The notes beneath the pieces were generated by a model, which was not told the DNA's origin, ran no database searches, and was given only the letters and a program-made list of their open reading frames with translations. A DNA stretch of 64,000 nt from Streptomyces phaeolivaceus (GTDB taxonomy: Bacteria > Actinomycetota > Actinomycetes > Streptomycetales > Streptomycetaceae): assembly GCF_009184865.1 (NCBI RefSeq), contig NZ_CP045096.1:3782001-3846000 (forward strand), in the 5' to 3' direction. Every line of letters starts with the position of its first letter. Position 1 is the stretch's first letter. Both the position numbers and the translations under genes were made by a program. This document shows, piece after piece, positions 1 through 8,637 of the stretch.

Positions 1-135
1 GGGGACCAGGGCGGCGGCGGTGATCCAGCGGCGCAGGGCGTCCGGGGAGTCGAGTTGTTCCTCGGGGTGGGTGGTGGTGAGGAAGTCCAGGCAGAGGTGG
101 CCGCAGTCGAAGCGAGGGGGTTGCGGGTGTGCCAT
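1..135 (-). CDS. ABATE/CGNR-type putative regulator, N-terminal part only
   Basis: Reading leftwards from the ATG at 135, all 45 codons to the window edge are open. The peptide begins MAHPQPPRFDCGHLCLDFLT. The FDxGxLCLDFL block is the hallmark start of the ABATE domain found in actinobacterial CGNR zinc-finger proteins, which are putative stress-linked transcriptional regulators. A purine-rich GACAGG lies just upstream of the start. The rest, including the expected C-terminal CGNR zinc finger, lies outside the window, so the family call rests on the N-terminal block alone. Confidence 0.7.
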   Translation of the reverse strand, partial: MAHPQPPRFDCGHLCLDFLTTTHPEEQLDSPDALRRWITAAALVP

Positions 136-272
136 GTGCCTGTCACCGCCTTGGGGGGACGACCGGGGCGGGGTACGTCTCTGGGGTACGTACCCCTTGG
201 GGGGCCTGGCCGCACCCGGGGGTGGAACTCGGTGGGGTCCGGCCGGAATTGTTCGCCCCCGCCGCCCCTACC

Positions 273-505
273 CGTCCCGTCCTCAAGGGGCTGCGCCCCT
301 TCGACCCCCTTCGCGCTCCGCGCGGGGTGGGTGGGTATGCGCGCGTCCGGTGGGGGCTGGTCGCGCCCACGCGGCGGAGCCGCATATGTCACAGCCCCGC
401 GCCCCTGGAAAAGCAGGGGCTGCGCCCCGTGCTTTTCGGCTCGAAGGCGGCGATGGCCCTTGAGGGCCGTAGGCCCTCAAGGGGCGCGGGGAACTGCGCG
501 ACCAG
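273..505. repeat. Intergenic hairpin cluster (dispersed GGGGCTGCGCCCC-type repeat)
   Basis: The gene-free stretch 136-545 holds a series of inverted repeats: AAGGGG/CCCCTT near 285-301, GAAAAGC/GCTTTTC at 408-437 around GGGGCtgcGCCCC, and CCCTTGAGGGCC/GGCCCTCAAGGG at 457-483. The phrases gggggctggtcgcgc, cgcggcggagccgcat and ccccgcgcccctg recur at 5205-5272 and 62820-62878. This is a dispersed intergenic element that probably also terminates the leftward gene ending at 546. Open frames here have no credible protein features. Confidence 0.7.
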
Positions 506-545
506 CCCCCACGGGGCCGCGGGCGGACGACTCGCCGCGTCACCT

Positions 546-1796
546 TTACGCGTCGTACTTCGCGTCCGCCGCCGGGTCAAGGGCCAGGCGGTAGCCGCGT
601 TTTACGACGGTCTGGATCAGTTTCGGGGTGCCCAGGGACGTGCGGAGGCGGGCCATCGCCGTTTCGACGGCGTGTTCGTCGCGGCCGGCGCCGGGGAGGG
701 CCTTGAGGAGGTCGGAGCGGGGGACGACCCAGCCGGGGCGGCGGCAGAGGGCGCGAAGGAGGGACATGCCGGCCGGGGGGACGGGGCGCAGGGCGCCGTC
801 GACCAGGACCGCGTGGCCGCGGATCTCCACACGGTGGCCGGCGATGGGGAGGATGCGGGCGCGGCCGGGGAGTTCCTGGCAGAGGAGTTGGACGAGGGGG
901 CCGAGGCGGAAGCGTTCGGGCTGGACCGTGTCCACGCCGTGGGCCTGGAGGGGAAGGGCCGTCACGGGGCCCACACAGGCGGGCAGGACGTCGTGGTTCA
1001 GCGCGTTCAGCAGCTCCGGGAGCAGGCCCCGGTCCTCGGCACGGGAGAGCAGGGACGCCGCCGCCGGGGCGCTGGTGAAGGTGAGGGCGTCGAGGCCGCG
1101 CCCGACCGCTGCGTCGAGGAGGCGGTCCACGGGGGTGATGTCCTCGGGCGGCATCCAGCGGTAGACGGGGACGCCCACGACCTCCGCCCCGGCGGCCCGC
1201 AGGGACTCCACGAAGCCGGGGAGGGGTTCGCCGTGCAGCTGGATGGCGATGCGGAGGTTCTCGACGCCCTGCTCCAGCAGGCGGTCGAGTACCTCGGCCA
1301 TGGATTCGGAGGACGGGGACCACTCCTCCGTGAGGCCGGCGGCACGGATCGCGCCCTTCACCTTCGGTCCGCGCGCCAGGACCTCGACGCCGCGCAGCCG
1401 GTCGAGGAGCGCCTCGCCGAGGCCCCAGCCGTCCGCCGCCTCGATCCAGCCGCGGAAACCGATGGCGGTGGTCGCCACCACGATGTCGGGTGCCTGGTCG
1501 AGGAGGTCCTTGGTCGCGGCCAGCAGTTCGCTGTCGTCGGCGAGCGGCACGATGCGCAGCGCGGGGGCGTGCAGGACCGCCGCTCCGCGACGCTGGAGGA
1601 GCGCTCCGAGTTCGTCGGCCCGGCGGGCGGCCGTGACGCCCACGGTGAACCCCGCGAGCGGTCCGTGTTCCGGCTGCGCTGTCTGATCCGTCCGATCCAT
1701 CAGAACCGTCCTGTCTGGTCGATCGGCTCGATCTGATCGCTCGGGTCGCTGCTGTTCGTCGTACATGGCTCTCGTCCCGCAGTCGAGTCGTTGCAC
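546..1796 (-). CDS. Uroporphyrinogen-III synthase-like protein with C-terminal winged-helix domain
   Basis: A 416-residue protein. Residues about 50-300 match the HemD/uroporphyrinogen-III synthase fold (GFTVGVTAARRADEL start, TSAPAAASLL, ACVGPVTA). Residues about 315-405 form an OmpR-type winged helix (LVDGALRPVPPAGMSLLRAL, ending VVKRGYRLAL). Streptomyces commonly carry this fusion beside nitrate/nitrite genes, and here the next gene is a NarK transporter on the same strand. A regulatory role in nitrate assimilation is therefore more likely than tetrapyrrole synthesis; that is an inference. The first nine residues before an internal Met (start 1766, preceded by GGGACGAGAG) may not be translated. 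Confidence 0.8.
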   Translation of the reverse strand: MQRLDCGTRAMYDEQQRPERSDRADRPDRTVLMDRTDQTAQPEHGPLAGFTVGVTAARRADELGALLQRRGAAVLHAPALRIVPLADDSELLAATKDLLDQAPDIVVATTAIGFRGWIEAADGWGLGEALLDRLRGVEVLARGPKVKGAIRAAGLTEEWSPSSESMAEVLDRLLEQGVENLRIAIQLHGEPLPGFVESLRAAGAEVVGVPVYRWMPPEDITPVDRLLDAAVGRGLDALTFTSAPAAASLLSRAEDRGLLPELLNALNHDVLPACVGPVTALPLQAHGVDTVQPERFRLGPLVQLLCQELPGRARILPIAGHRVEIRGHAVLVDGALRPVPPAGMSLLRALCRRPGWVVPRSDLLKALPGAGRDEHAVETAMARLRTSLGTPKLIQTVVKRGYRLALDPAADAKYDA

Positions 1797-1929
1797 TCAG
1801 TCGATGCGCTCGGTGGAGGCGCCGATTGGTGCTCCCACATGCCGAACGAGCCTGTCAACGGCGCGTGACAGGCTCGGTTCGGCTTGATGTCGCTGGTGTT
1901 ACGTCACACGTGTCAAGGCATGGGCGATG

Positions 1930-3312
1930 TCACACCTCGGCATAGCTGAGCTGCGGCTTCGAATCCGTCGTGGCCGTCGTCGCGGAGGTGTTCGAGGCCG
2001 GGCGGCGAAGGTATACGGCCCAGGTCACCGCGAAGCAGATGCCGTAGAAGGCGAGGAAGGTGACGAAGGCGCCGGTGCCGGAGCCGACCGTGAGGAAGGA
2101 CTGGCGGAAGGCCAGGTTGATGCCGAGGCCGCCGAGGGCGCCGACCGCGCCGATGATGCCCATGGAGGCACCGGAGAGCCGGCGTCCGTAGGCGGCGGCC
2201 TCCTCGCCCTCCAGGCCCTGCGCGAGCGCCTTGGCCTGGAAGATGCCCGGGATCATCTTGAAGGTGGAGCCGTTGCCCAGGCCGCTGAGGACGAAGAGGG
2301 CGATGAACGCGGTGGTGAAGAGGGGCAGCGACTTCTGCATGGAGGCGACGACGATGACGCCGGTGGCGCCGGCCATGGCGACGTAGTTCCACAGGGTGAT
2401 CTTGGCGCCGCCGTACTTGTCGGCGAGCGCGCCGCCGACGGGGCGGATCAGCGAGCCGAGCAGGGGGCCGATGAAGGTGACGTACGCGGACTGCAGGGGC
2501 GTACGGCCGAACTGGGTCTGCAGGACGAGGCCGAAGGCGAAGCTGTAGCCGATGAAGGAGCCGAAGGTGCCGATGTAGAGGAAGGACATGATCCAGGTGT
2601 GGGCCTCCTTGATGGAGTCCTTCGCGGCACCGGTGTCGTTCTTCAGCGACGTGATGTTGTCCATCTTGAGCCAGGCCAGGACGGCGGCGATCACGATGAG
2701 GGGGATGTAGATCCCGAGCAGCACGCGCGGACCGCCGCTCGCGCCGATGACGGCGAGGCCGATGAGCTGCACGACCGGGACGCCGATGTTGCCGCCGCCC
2801 GCGTTGAGGCCGAGCGCCCAGCCCTTCTTCCGCAGCGGGAAGAAGGCGTTGATGTTGGTCATGGAGGAGGCGAAGTTGCCGCCGCCGATTCCGGCGAGCA
2901 TCGCGCAGATGAGGAACGTGTTGAACGAGGTCCCCGGCTCCATCACGACGAACGCCGCGACGGTCGGGACGAGCAGCAGGCTCGCGGAGACGACCGTCCA
3001 GTTGCGTCCGCCGAAGAGCGCGACCGCGAAGGTGTACGGGATGCGGACGACGGCACCGACCAGGGTGGCCATCGAGACGATGAAGAACTTGTCGGCCGGG
3101 GTGAGCCCGTACTCGGGGCCCATGAACAGCACCATCACCGACCACACGGTCCAGATGGAGAAGCCGATGTGCTCCGAGAGCACCGAGAAGATGAGGTTGC
3201 GGCGGGCGACCTTCTCGCCGGTCTCGTTCCAGAAGGCCTCGTTCTCCGGATCCCAGTGCTCGATCCAGCGGCCTCCCCTGCTCGATGCGGGGGCAGTGCT
3301 CGGGGCTGTCAT
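1930..3312 (-). CDS. narK: Nitrate/nitrite MFS transporter (NarK family)
   Basis: A 460-residue, 12-helix major facilitator with the NarK-type opening (RWIEHWDPENEAFW), GIGGGNFASSMTNINAFFP in the middle and LGGLGINLAFRQSF near the end. These are typical of actinobacterial NarK nitrate/nitrite transporters. The ATG at 3312 is chosen because GGAGG lies 4 bases upstream; the frame runs open further upstream but that extension is unlike the family. It would move nitrate in or nitrite out across the cytoplasmic membrane. Its neighbour at 546-1796 supports a nitrogen-assimilation setting. The 133-bp gap between the two genes shows no obvious hairpin. Confidence 0.9.
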   Translation of the reverse strand: MTAPSTAPASSRGGRWIEHWDPENEAFWNETGEKVARRNLIFSVLSEHIGFSIWTVWSVMVLFMGPEYGLTPADKFFIVSMATLVGAVVRIPYTFAVALFGGRNWTVVSASLLLVPTVAAFVVMEPGTSFNTFLICAMLAGIGGGNFASSMTNINAFFPLRKKGWALGLNAGGGNIGVPVVQLIGLAVIGASGGPRVLLGIYIPLIVIAAVLAWLKMDNITSLKNDTGAAKDSIKEAHTWIMSFLYIGTFGSFIGYSFAFGLVLQTQFGRTPLQSAYVTFIGPLLGSLIRPVGGALADKYGGAKITLWNYVAMAGATGVIVVASMQKSLPLFTTAFIALFVLSGLGNGSTFKMIPGIFQAKALAQGLEGEEAAAYGRRLSGASMGIIGAVGALGGLGINLAFRQSFLTVGSGTGAFVTFLAFYGICFAVTWAVYLRRPASNTSATTATTDSKPQLSYAEV

Positions 3313-3556
3313 GACGCCTCCACGTTCTCCGGGCTCAGATGTTGCGATGCGGTGATGAGGGGTGATGAGTCCCGAAGGTAGGGAGAGCGCGTTTCCTGCC
3401 TGTGGCACCGGGTGACCGGTAAGGAACTTTGCTCTCACGACGACGAGGGTCCGCCGGTGAGGAAGACGCCACATTGGCCGCGCTTCGCGAGGGGCGCGGG
3501 GTCGGCCTCAAAATACCTGAGGGCCCGGCCGGCCCCGCCCGCGAAGGAGATTTCCC

Positions 3557-4174
3557 TCAGTCGGCGAGAGCCCCCGGCTCGCCTTCCGCGTAGAGCTTCC
3601 GGCACGTCTGCCGTCGTACCTTTCCGCTGGTCGTACGGGGCAGCGCGCCCCTGCGGACCACCACGACCTCGTCCGTGAGCAGCCGCTGCCCGTCGTGCAC
3701 GGCGGCACGCACCGCCTCGCGGACCCCCTCGGCCCCGGCCCGGCGGAGCACCCGTCCGTCCGTCTCCACTACGACGATCAGACGCTCGCGTTCGCCGTCG
3801 TCCACGGAGAACGCGGCGGCGCGGTTGGGCCGCAGGCCCGGCACCGACGACTCCGCGGACAGTTCGATGTCCTGCGGGTAGAAGTTGCGGCCGTTGCGGA
3901 TGGTGACGTCCTTCACACGGCCCGCGACGAACAGTTCGCCCTCGTGGAGGAAGCCGAGGTCTCCCGTGCGGAGATACGTCGTCGTCCCGCGCTCCCCCGC
4001 GATCCGGGCCCGGAACGTCTCCTCGGTGGCGCGCGGGCGCTCCCGGTAGCCGAGGGCGACGCACGGTCCGTCGATCCAGATCTCGCCGACGCGACCGGGT
4101 TCGCAGGGCGTGGCGGTGGCCGGGTCGACCACCCGGACGCGGGTCGTGGACGACGGGAAGCCGGAGCCCACCAG
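3557..4174 (-). pseudogene. C-terminal fragment of a fatty-acyl-AMP ligase
   Basis: About 205 residues of an adenylate-forming enzyme. The fragment starts at LVGSGFPSS, continues with GEIWIDGPCVALGYR, YLRTGDLGFLHEGELFVAGRVKDVTIRNGRNFYPQDIE, and ends with ALPRTTSGKVRRQTC, where K is the A10 catalytic lysine. This is the C-terminal third of the acyl-AMP ligase (FAAL) type. The N-terminal two thirds, with the AMP-binding P-loop and the usual acyl pocket, are missing. Just upstream the DNA switches without a gap to an MMPL transporter fragment in another frame, so this is a truncated remnant. Confidence 0.8.
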
Positions 4175-4705
4175 CGGCGAGGCCGAAGCCGATCATCTTG
4201 ACGAAGTCGTTGGCGTCGAGGATGAAGCCGGAGAAGACGCTCGCCATGATGATCGCGGCGGCGGAGACCACCCGGCCGCCGTGCCGGAAGCCGGTGACGA
4301 TCGCCTGGTCGGGGCGCTCCCCGTGGACGTAGGCCTCGCGCATGCGGGTGACGAGGAAGACCTCGTAGTCCATGGCGAGTCCGAAGACCACACCGATCAT
4401 GAAGATCGGCATCGTGCTCATGATCGGGCCGGGCTGGTCGATGCCGAAGACGTCCTTGAGTCAGCCCCACTGGAAGACGGCCACGACGGCACCGAGTGCC
4501 GCGGTGACGGACAGCAGGAACCCGAGGGCCGCCTTGAGCGGGACCAGGATCGAGCGGAAGACGAGGACGAGCAGGACGAAGGCGAGTCCGACGACCAGGC
4601 CCAGATACGGGACCATCGCGTCGTCGAGGGTCTGCGAGAAGTCGATGAGCAGGGCCGTCTGGCCGGTGACCAGGACGGTCGCGCCGATTCCGGGCAGCGG
4701 CTCGC
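4175..4705 (-). pseudogene. Internal fragment of an MMPL/RND-family transporter with in-frame stop
   Basis: The translated fragment has TALLIDFSQTLDDAMVPYLG, a transmembrane run (VVGLAFVLLVLVFRSILVPL) and then IFMIGVVFGLAMDYEVFLV and MREAYVHGERPDQAI, which are MMPL-family signatures. A TGA at 4461-4463 interrupts the frame exactly where the family has a Trp (FQWG-W-L), consistent with TGG to TGA. The frame continues correctly afterwards. Both ends are missing: the right end abuts an acyltransferase fragment of opposite strand and the left end abuts the FAAL fragment. Non-functional. Confidence 0.82.
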
Positions 4706-5168
4706 CTTCGTGGAGTCCGTCCGCAGCCGCCCGTGGGCGTTCCGGGGTGCGGCGGCGGTGGCGTACGCGCTGGCCAGCACCGAGTGGGCGGGCAGCATCG
4801 CGTCGATCTCGCTCACCAAGGAGGAGGCCGCGTTCAAGTACGTCTGCCATCCGGTGATCGCGGTCGGGCTCGCGGCGCCGCTGCTGCTGGCGCAGGGCAG
4901 TGGGCCCGAGCGGTTGCCGGCGCGGCCGACGATCGTGTGGCTCGGGCGGAACTCCCGCGGGATCTTCCTGTGGCACCTGGTCGTCATGCGGGTCACCGTC
5001 CGGTACCTGCTCGACAGTGACTTCGGGCAACTCGGTACGGGGGCGTTCTTCGCTCTGCTGCCGTTCGTGCTGGCGTTGTCGGTGCTGGCGGGGTGGCTGT
5101 CCTACACGTTGGGTGTGCGTGGACGCCGGTCCCTTGGGGGCCGGCGTTCACGTGTGCCTCGCCTATGA
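4706..5168 (+). pseudogene. C-terminal fragment of a membrane acyltransferase (acyltransferase 3 family)
   Basis: Starting at about 4706 the plus strand encodes FVESVRSRPW, then several hydrophobic segments (CHPVIAVGLAAPLLLAQG, NSRGIFLWHLVVMRV, FFALLPFVLALSVLAGWLSYTLG) and a TGA at 5166. The GIFLWHL motif is typical of the C-terminal half of OafA/YrhL-like O-acyltransferases. No start codon or N-terminal half is present; the fragment begins where the MMPL remnant of the other strand ends. A decayed gene piece. Confidence 0.68.
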
Positions 5169-5236
5169 CCTCGGGAGGTTCGGTTGTTCGGCGGGTGCGG
5201 GCTCGGTGGGGGCTGGTCGCGCGGTTCCCCGCGCCC

Positions 5237-5272
5237 CTGGGGAAGCGGGGGCTGCGCCCCCTGCTTCCCCAG
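5237..5272. terminator. Strong hairpin of the dispersed repeat, between convergent sequences
   Basis: CTGGGGAAGC (5237-5246) pairs with GCTTCCCCAG (5263-5272) around GGGGGCtgcGCCCCC. It lies downstream of the serine hydrolase stop at 5282 and could act as its terminator. The preceding 30 bp match the repeat also seen near 340-500. Confidence 0.6.
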
Positions 5273-5281
5273 GAAGACCGC

Positions 5282-6883
5282 TCACGCCGTCTTCGGGGCC
5301 GCCCTCATGCCGATGTAGGCGTACTTCGTGCCGTCGGGGGTGGTGGTGAAGACGACCGGCATCCAGTCCTCGGTGAAGGAGGCGCCGCCGCCGGCGCCGG
5401 CGAAGACCGTGTCGGTGAGGGGGACGAGGTCCATTTCGAGGTCCGGGGAGTAGCCGGCCATGCCGTCGACGAAGGCATGGACGAGGTGGGGCTTTCCGTC
5501 GCGTTCGGAGACGGTGATGAGGACGCCCTCGCGCTTGTAGGTGCCGGTCCAGGGGGTGATGTCGACGGTGGGGGGCTGTTCGGCGGGGGCGAAAGGGGCG
5601 GGCATGGTGACGTCGGCCAGGTCGGCGAGGAGTTCGCGCACGAGGTCGGCGCAGAGGAGGCGGGAGCCGCCGCCGTTGGTCAGGAGCGCGACGGCCACGC
5701 CCGCGCCAGGCACCACCCGGAGGTAGGCGTACTGGCCGATGGAGGCGCCGTCGTGGCCGAAGCCGGGGACGCCGTCCCCGTCGTAGAGGGTCCAGCCGAG
5801 GCCCCAACCGTCCGCGCTCACCGTCCACTTGTCGGGGACGTCCGTCTCGCGGTGCCGCATCGCGGCGACCGAGTCGGGGCCGAGGAGATGGGTGCCGTCG
5901 GCCGCCCGGCCGTCGGCGAGGTGCAGCCTGGCGAAGCGGACCAGGTCGCCGGCGGTGGCGCAGACCCGGGCGGCCGGGCCCGCGGCGCGCGGCATCAGGT
6001 CCCAGGCCGGGGCGAGCGCCTGCTCACCGTCCGGCCCGGTGAGATGCCCCATCGCCGCGCGGAACGGCAGCACCTCCTCCGGGAGCGTCATGGTGTGCGT
6101 CAGGCCGAGCGGGGTGAGCAGCCGGTCCTTGAGGGCCTGGTCCCAGGTGGTGCCGGTCAGCACCTCGACGACCCGGCCGAGCACCACGTACCCGATGCCG
6201 CTGTACGACACCGCCGTACCCGGCCGACAGTCCATCGCCACGCCCTTGGCGGCCTCGACGTACTTGGCCAGGCTGTCGTCGCCGCGTCCGGTGTCGAGGT
6301 GGAAGTCGCAGGTCAGGCCGCTGGTGTGGGAGAGCAGCATCCGGCTGGTGATGACCTTGGTGGCCTCGGGGTCGATGGTCGCGAACTCCGGCAGCACGCT
6401 GACCACCGGGGCGTCCAGGTCGAGGTCGCCGGACTCGGCGAGCCGCATGATCAGGGCGGCCGTGTAGACCTTGGCGATCGAGCCGAGCTGGAAGACGGAG
6501 TCGGTGGTGGCCTCCACCTCGGTCTGCCGGTTGAGGACACCGCTGGCCAGTTCCTGGACCTCGTCGTCGATCACGAAGGCGAGGGTCGCGCCGGGCACGT
6601 CGTGTGTCTCGCGCAGTTCGTCGAGGCGGTGCTGCCAGTGGCCGAGGTCGATGCGGCGGCCGGTGGCGAGTTCGACTACGTCGGCGGTGGGGGCGGCTTC
6701 AGGGGTTGGGGTGGGCTGCGGGGCCGGAGCCGGGTTCGTCCTGCCGAACGTGTCCCAGGTGCCCGAGGCGCCGTCCATCGTCCAGGTCCCGGTCAGGCCC
6801 CAGCTGTCACTGGCCTCCCAGCCGCCGGTCGCGATCCGGGTGCGGAGGTCGTTCCACTGCGAGCCCTGCGTCTTCTTCGACAT
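5282..6883 (-). CDS. Beta-lactamase-family serine hydrolase (class C/esterase type)
   Basis: A 533-residue protein. Residues about 90-430 form a penicillin-binding/beta-lactamase-like domain with the SxxK motif in FQLGSIAK, a YSGIGY motif in the place of YxN, and GFGHDGASIGQ near the third motif. The C-terminal about 100 residues (WTGTYKREGVLITVSERDGKPHLVH) look like the lipocalin-like tail seen in such hydrolases. There is no signal peptide, so a cytoplasmic esterase or amidase is more likely than a resistance enzyme. The ATG at 6883 has AAGGA 8 bases upstream. A 54-bp palindrome sits 37-90 bases upstream, and the TetR gene behind it is on the same strand, so repression by that TetR is likely. 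Confidence 0.85.
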   Translation of the reverse strand: MSKKTQGSQWNDLRTRIATGGWEASDSWGLTGTWTMDGASGTWDTFGRTNPAPAPQPTPTPEAAPTADVVELATGRRIDLGHWQHRLDELRETHDVPGATLAFVIDDEVQELASGVLNRQTEVEATTDSVFQLGSIAKVYTAALIMRLAESGDLDLDAPVVSVLPEFATIDPEATKVITSRMLLSHTSGLTCDFHLDTGRGDDSLAKYVEAAKGVAMDCRPGTAVSYSGIGYVVLGRVVEVLTGTTWDQALKDRLLTPLGLTHTMTLPEEVLPFRAAMGHLTGPDGEQALAPAWDLMPRAAGPAARVCATAGDLVRFARLHLADGRAADGTHLLGPDSVAAMRHRETDVPDKWTVSADGWGLGWTLYDGDGVPGFGHDGASIGQYAYLRVVPGAGVAVALLTNGGGSRLLCADLVRELLADLADVTMPAPFAPAEQPPTVDITPWTGTYKREGVLITVSERDGKPHLVHAFVDGMAGYSPDLEMDLVPLTDTVFAGAGGGASFTEDWMPVVFTTTPDGTKYAYIGMRAAPKTA

Positions 6884-6919
6884 GGCGTGTCCTTCGAGGG
6901 GGGGTGGGGTGTGCGTCGT

Positions 6920-6973
6920 GATGAACACTGTACGAAGTGCGCACAGTGTGCGCAAGTTCGTACGGCGTTCATC
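6920..6973. promoter_or_regulatory. 54-bp palindromic operator upstream of the serine hydrolase gene
   Basis: Nested, exactly concentric inverted repeats around 6946/6947: GATGAAC (6920-6926) with GTTCATC (6967-6973), GTACGAA (6930-6936) with TTCGTAC (6957-6963), and inner TGCGCAC/GTGTGCGCA arms. It is the obvious binding site for the TetR protein encoded at 7052-7852. A further palindrome with GTACG and TGCGCA elements lies in front of that TetR gene. Confidence 0.75.
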
Positions 6974-7051
6974 ACCGGCCAAGGAAAAACCGTCCACGGC
7001 CGGTACGGATCGCCGTGGACGGTTGGCCGGGAGCGCGGGCCGGGACCGGGG

Positions 7052-7852
7052 TCAGGCCTGCGCGGGGCCCCGGTCGAGGCGGGCCTGAAGTCCGTCGAGG
7101 ACCCAGTCGAGTCCATGGGTGAAGTTGTCCACCAGGACCTCGGACGAACGGCCGCCCTCCTGCGCGGCGTAGCGCCGGCGGAGGTGCGGATAGTCGCGGG
7201 TGGCCTGTTCGACGGCCGGCCACACCTTGCGCGTCCAGTCCTCCTGACTCTGCCCGCCGCGGGCGAGCATCGTGAGCCAGGCGGCCTCGCTGGTGGTCAT
7301 GCCCAGCACGTACGCGAAGAGGATCCGCACCACATGGTCGGCCTGCTCCAGGTCGAAGCCCGCCTCCTCCAGCATGGCGAGCATGCCCTCCGTGAGCCGC
7401 ATCGAGTTCGGCCCCAGGGAGACACCCACCTCGCCCAGCATCGGGGCGATCCAGGCATGGCGCAAGATCGTCGAGCGAACACCGTGGGCACAACGGGCCG
7501 CCGCCGCCCGCCAGTTCGCGGCGGCGTCCGGGCCCGGCGCCTCCATCTCGCCGTAGACATGGTCGACGACCAGCTCGATCAGCTCGTCCTTGCTCGCCAC
7601 GTACGAGTACATCGAGGTCGCGCCCGCGCCGAGCCGGGTGCCGAGGCGGCGCATGCTCAGCGCGGCGGCGCCCTCCTCGTCCAGCAGCTTCACGGCCTCC
7701 GCCACGATGACGTCCCTGCTCAGCACGGGTTGCTCGCGCTTCGGGCGCTTCGGGCGGGTCCACACGGACCGGATCACCCTCGCATCGGAGCGCGCCTCGG
7801 ACCGCGTCCTGGACTGCCCCTCGGACTGCTTCTCGGACTGCTTCTCGGGCAT
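7052..7852 (-). CDS. TetR-family transcriptional repressor (TetR_C type)
   Basis: A 266-residue regulator. After a polar 40-residue leader (MPEKQSEKQSEGQS) comes the TetR helix-turn-helix at about 45-95 (LSRDVIVAEAVKLLDEEGAA, SMRRLGTRLGAGATSMYSYV). A ligand domain of the TetR_C type follows, with DHVVRILFAYVLGMTTSEAAWL in it. The start at 7852 has GGGGGAGG 6 bases upstream. It sits immediately upstream of the serine hydrolase gene and the palindrome at 6920-6973, which suggests local control of that gene and probably autoregulation. The ligand cannot be inferred. Confidence 0.88.
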   Translation of the reverse strand: MPEKQSEKQSEGQSRTRSEARSDARVIRSVWTRPKRPKREQPVLSRDVIVAEAVKLLDEEGAAALSMRRLGTRLGAGATSMYSYVASKDELIELVVDHVYGEMEAPGPDAAANWRAAAARCAHGVRSTILRHAWIAPMLGEVGVSLGPNSMRLTEGMLAMLEEAGFDLEQADHVVRILFAYVLGMTTSEAAWLTMLARGGQSQEDWTRKVWPAVEQATRDYPHLRRRYAAQEGGRSSEVLVDNFTHGLDWVLDGLQARLDRGPAQA

Positions 7853-7898
7853 GCGGCCTCCCCCTCGCCCCTTCGCATCAGCCTATCGGCCTGGCGAA

Positions 7899-7924
7899 AC
7901 ATCGTACGGGATTGCGCACGATGT
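7899..7924. promoter_or_regulatory. Palindrome upstream of the TetR gene
   Basis: ACATCGT (7899-7905) pairs with ACGATGT (7918-7924), around GTACGGGATTGCGCA. It shares the GTACG and TGCGCA elements of the larger palindrome at 6920-6973 and lies about 50 bp upstream of the TetR start, so it is a candidate autoregulatory operator. Confidence 0.5.
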
Positions 7925-7975
7925 ACTCGCTCCATACAGCGTGCGACCTGTTGCGCACCGCACACTCGAAAGGCC

Positions 7976-8181
7976 GTGCGCACGCGAACCATGCCGCCGC
8001 GCGCACGCACGAGCAAAGTCCGGTGCGCCCCTTCGTCGACCCGGAGTGCCGGCGCACCGACGAGGAGTGCCCGTGCGCGGACGACACGGCCCACCGGGAC
8101 AGCTGGAAGGAGACCGGCCGGTCGCGACTCGCGGCGGACGCGGAGGCCGACGCGGACGAGATCGCCGCGCCGGTCGACGAC
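7976..8181 (+). pseudogene. Deleted copy of the XRE/zinc-finger locus at 60.8-61.9 kb
   Basis: 7976-8033 (GTGCGCACGCGAAC, then GCGCGCACGCACGAG, then CCCTTCGTC) closely matches the promoter-operator DNA at 60791-60855. From 8034 it is followed at once by codons matching the C-terminus of the protein at 61125-61910 (ECPCADxTAHRxSW, LAADAxADADEIAA). In the intact locus these two segments are 870 bp apart, and both joint points carry CGTCAA. So this is a remnant with an internal deletion. No complete gene remains. Confidence 0.7.
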
Positions 8182-8334
8182 ACCCTCCTCCAGCGTGCCG
8201 ATCAGACGGACAAGGCCCTCTCCGACCACGAGGACCGCCCCGACACCCTGGAAGGCTCCCGTCGGCCCCTCCCGTCCCTGGCCACCCTGGCGCCGTGCGC
8301 GGCGCCGGCGGTCACCGTGTGGTCGGCGACGACA

Positions 8335-8607
8335 TCACGGCGGGCGGTACGGGGCGGGAGCGGACCCTTCACCCCCGCCCCCGCCCCCGCCCAGATCCCA
8401 CATCCCCACCACACGCGCGCGGTCCGCCTCCTCCGCCGCCTCGAACAGCTCGTACAGCTCGTACGCGGGCTCGCTTCACGCATGGACCACGAGTGCGGCG
8501 TCGTCCGCGCTCCACCCCCGGGTGCACAGGAGGTCACGGATATGCCCAAGTCGGCGCAGATCAGCGGCTGTCGGTGCTTTTTCCCCGCAGGCGGACCAAG
8601 TGTCCAT
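8335..8607 (-). pseudogene. Small conserved-looking ORF split by an in-frame stop
   Basis: From ATG 8607 the minus strand reads MDTWSACGEKAPTAADLRRL, GHIRDLLCTRGWSADDAALVVHA, then TGA at 8476-8478. The same frame then continues with coding-like sequence EPAYELYELFEAAEEADRA, RVVGMWDLGGGG to a TGA at 8335-8337. The acidic, helical continuation and shared frame suggest one gene of about 90 codons broken by a stop. I do not recognise the family. The first 43 codons could still be made as a short protein. Confidence 0.35.
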
Positions 8608-8637
8608 TTCCAGCCGATCACCGTGCACAGGCCACTG

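Noticed and set aside
1927..3381. Plus-strand open frame of 484 codons rich in Asp/Glu/Gly
   Set aside because: Antisense shadow of the NarK gene.
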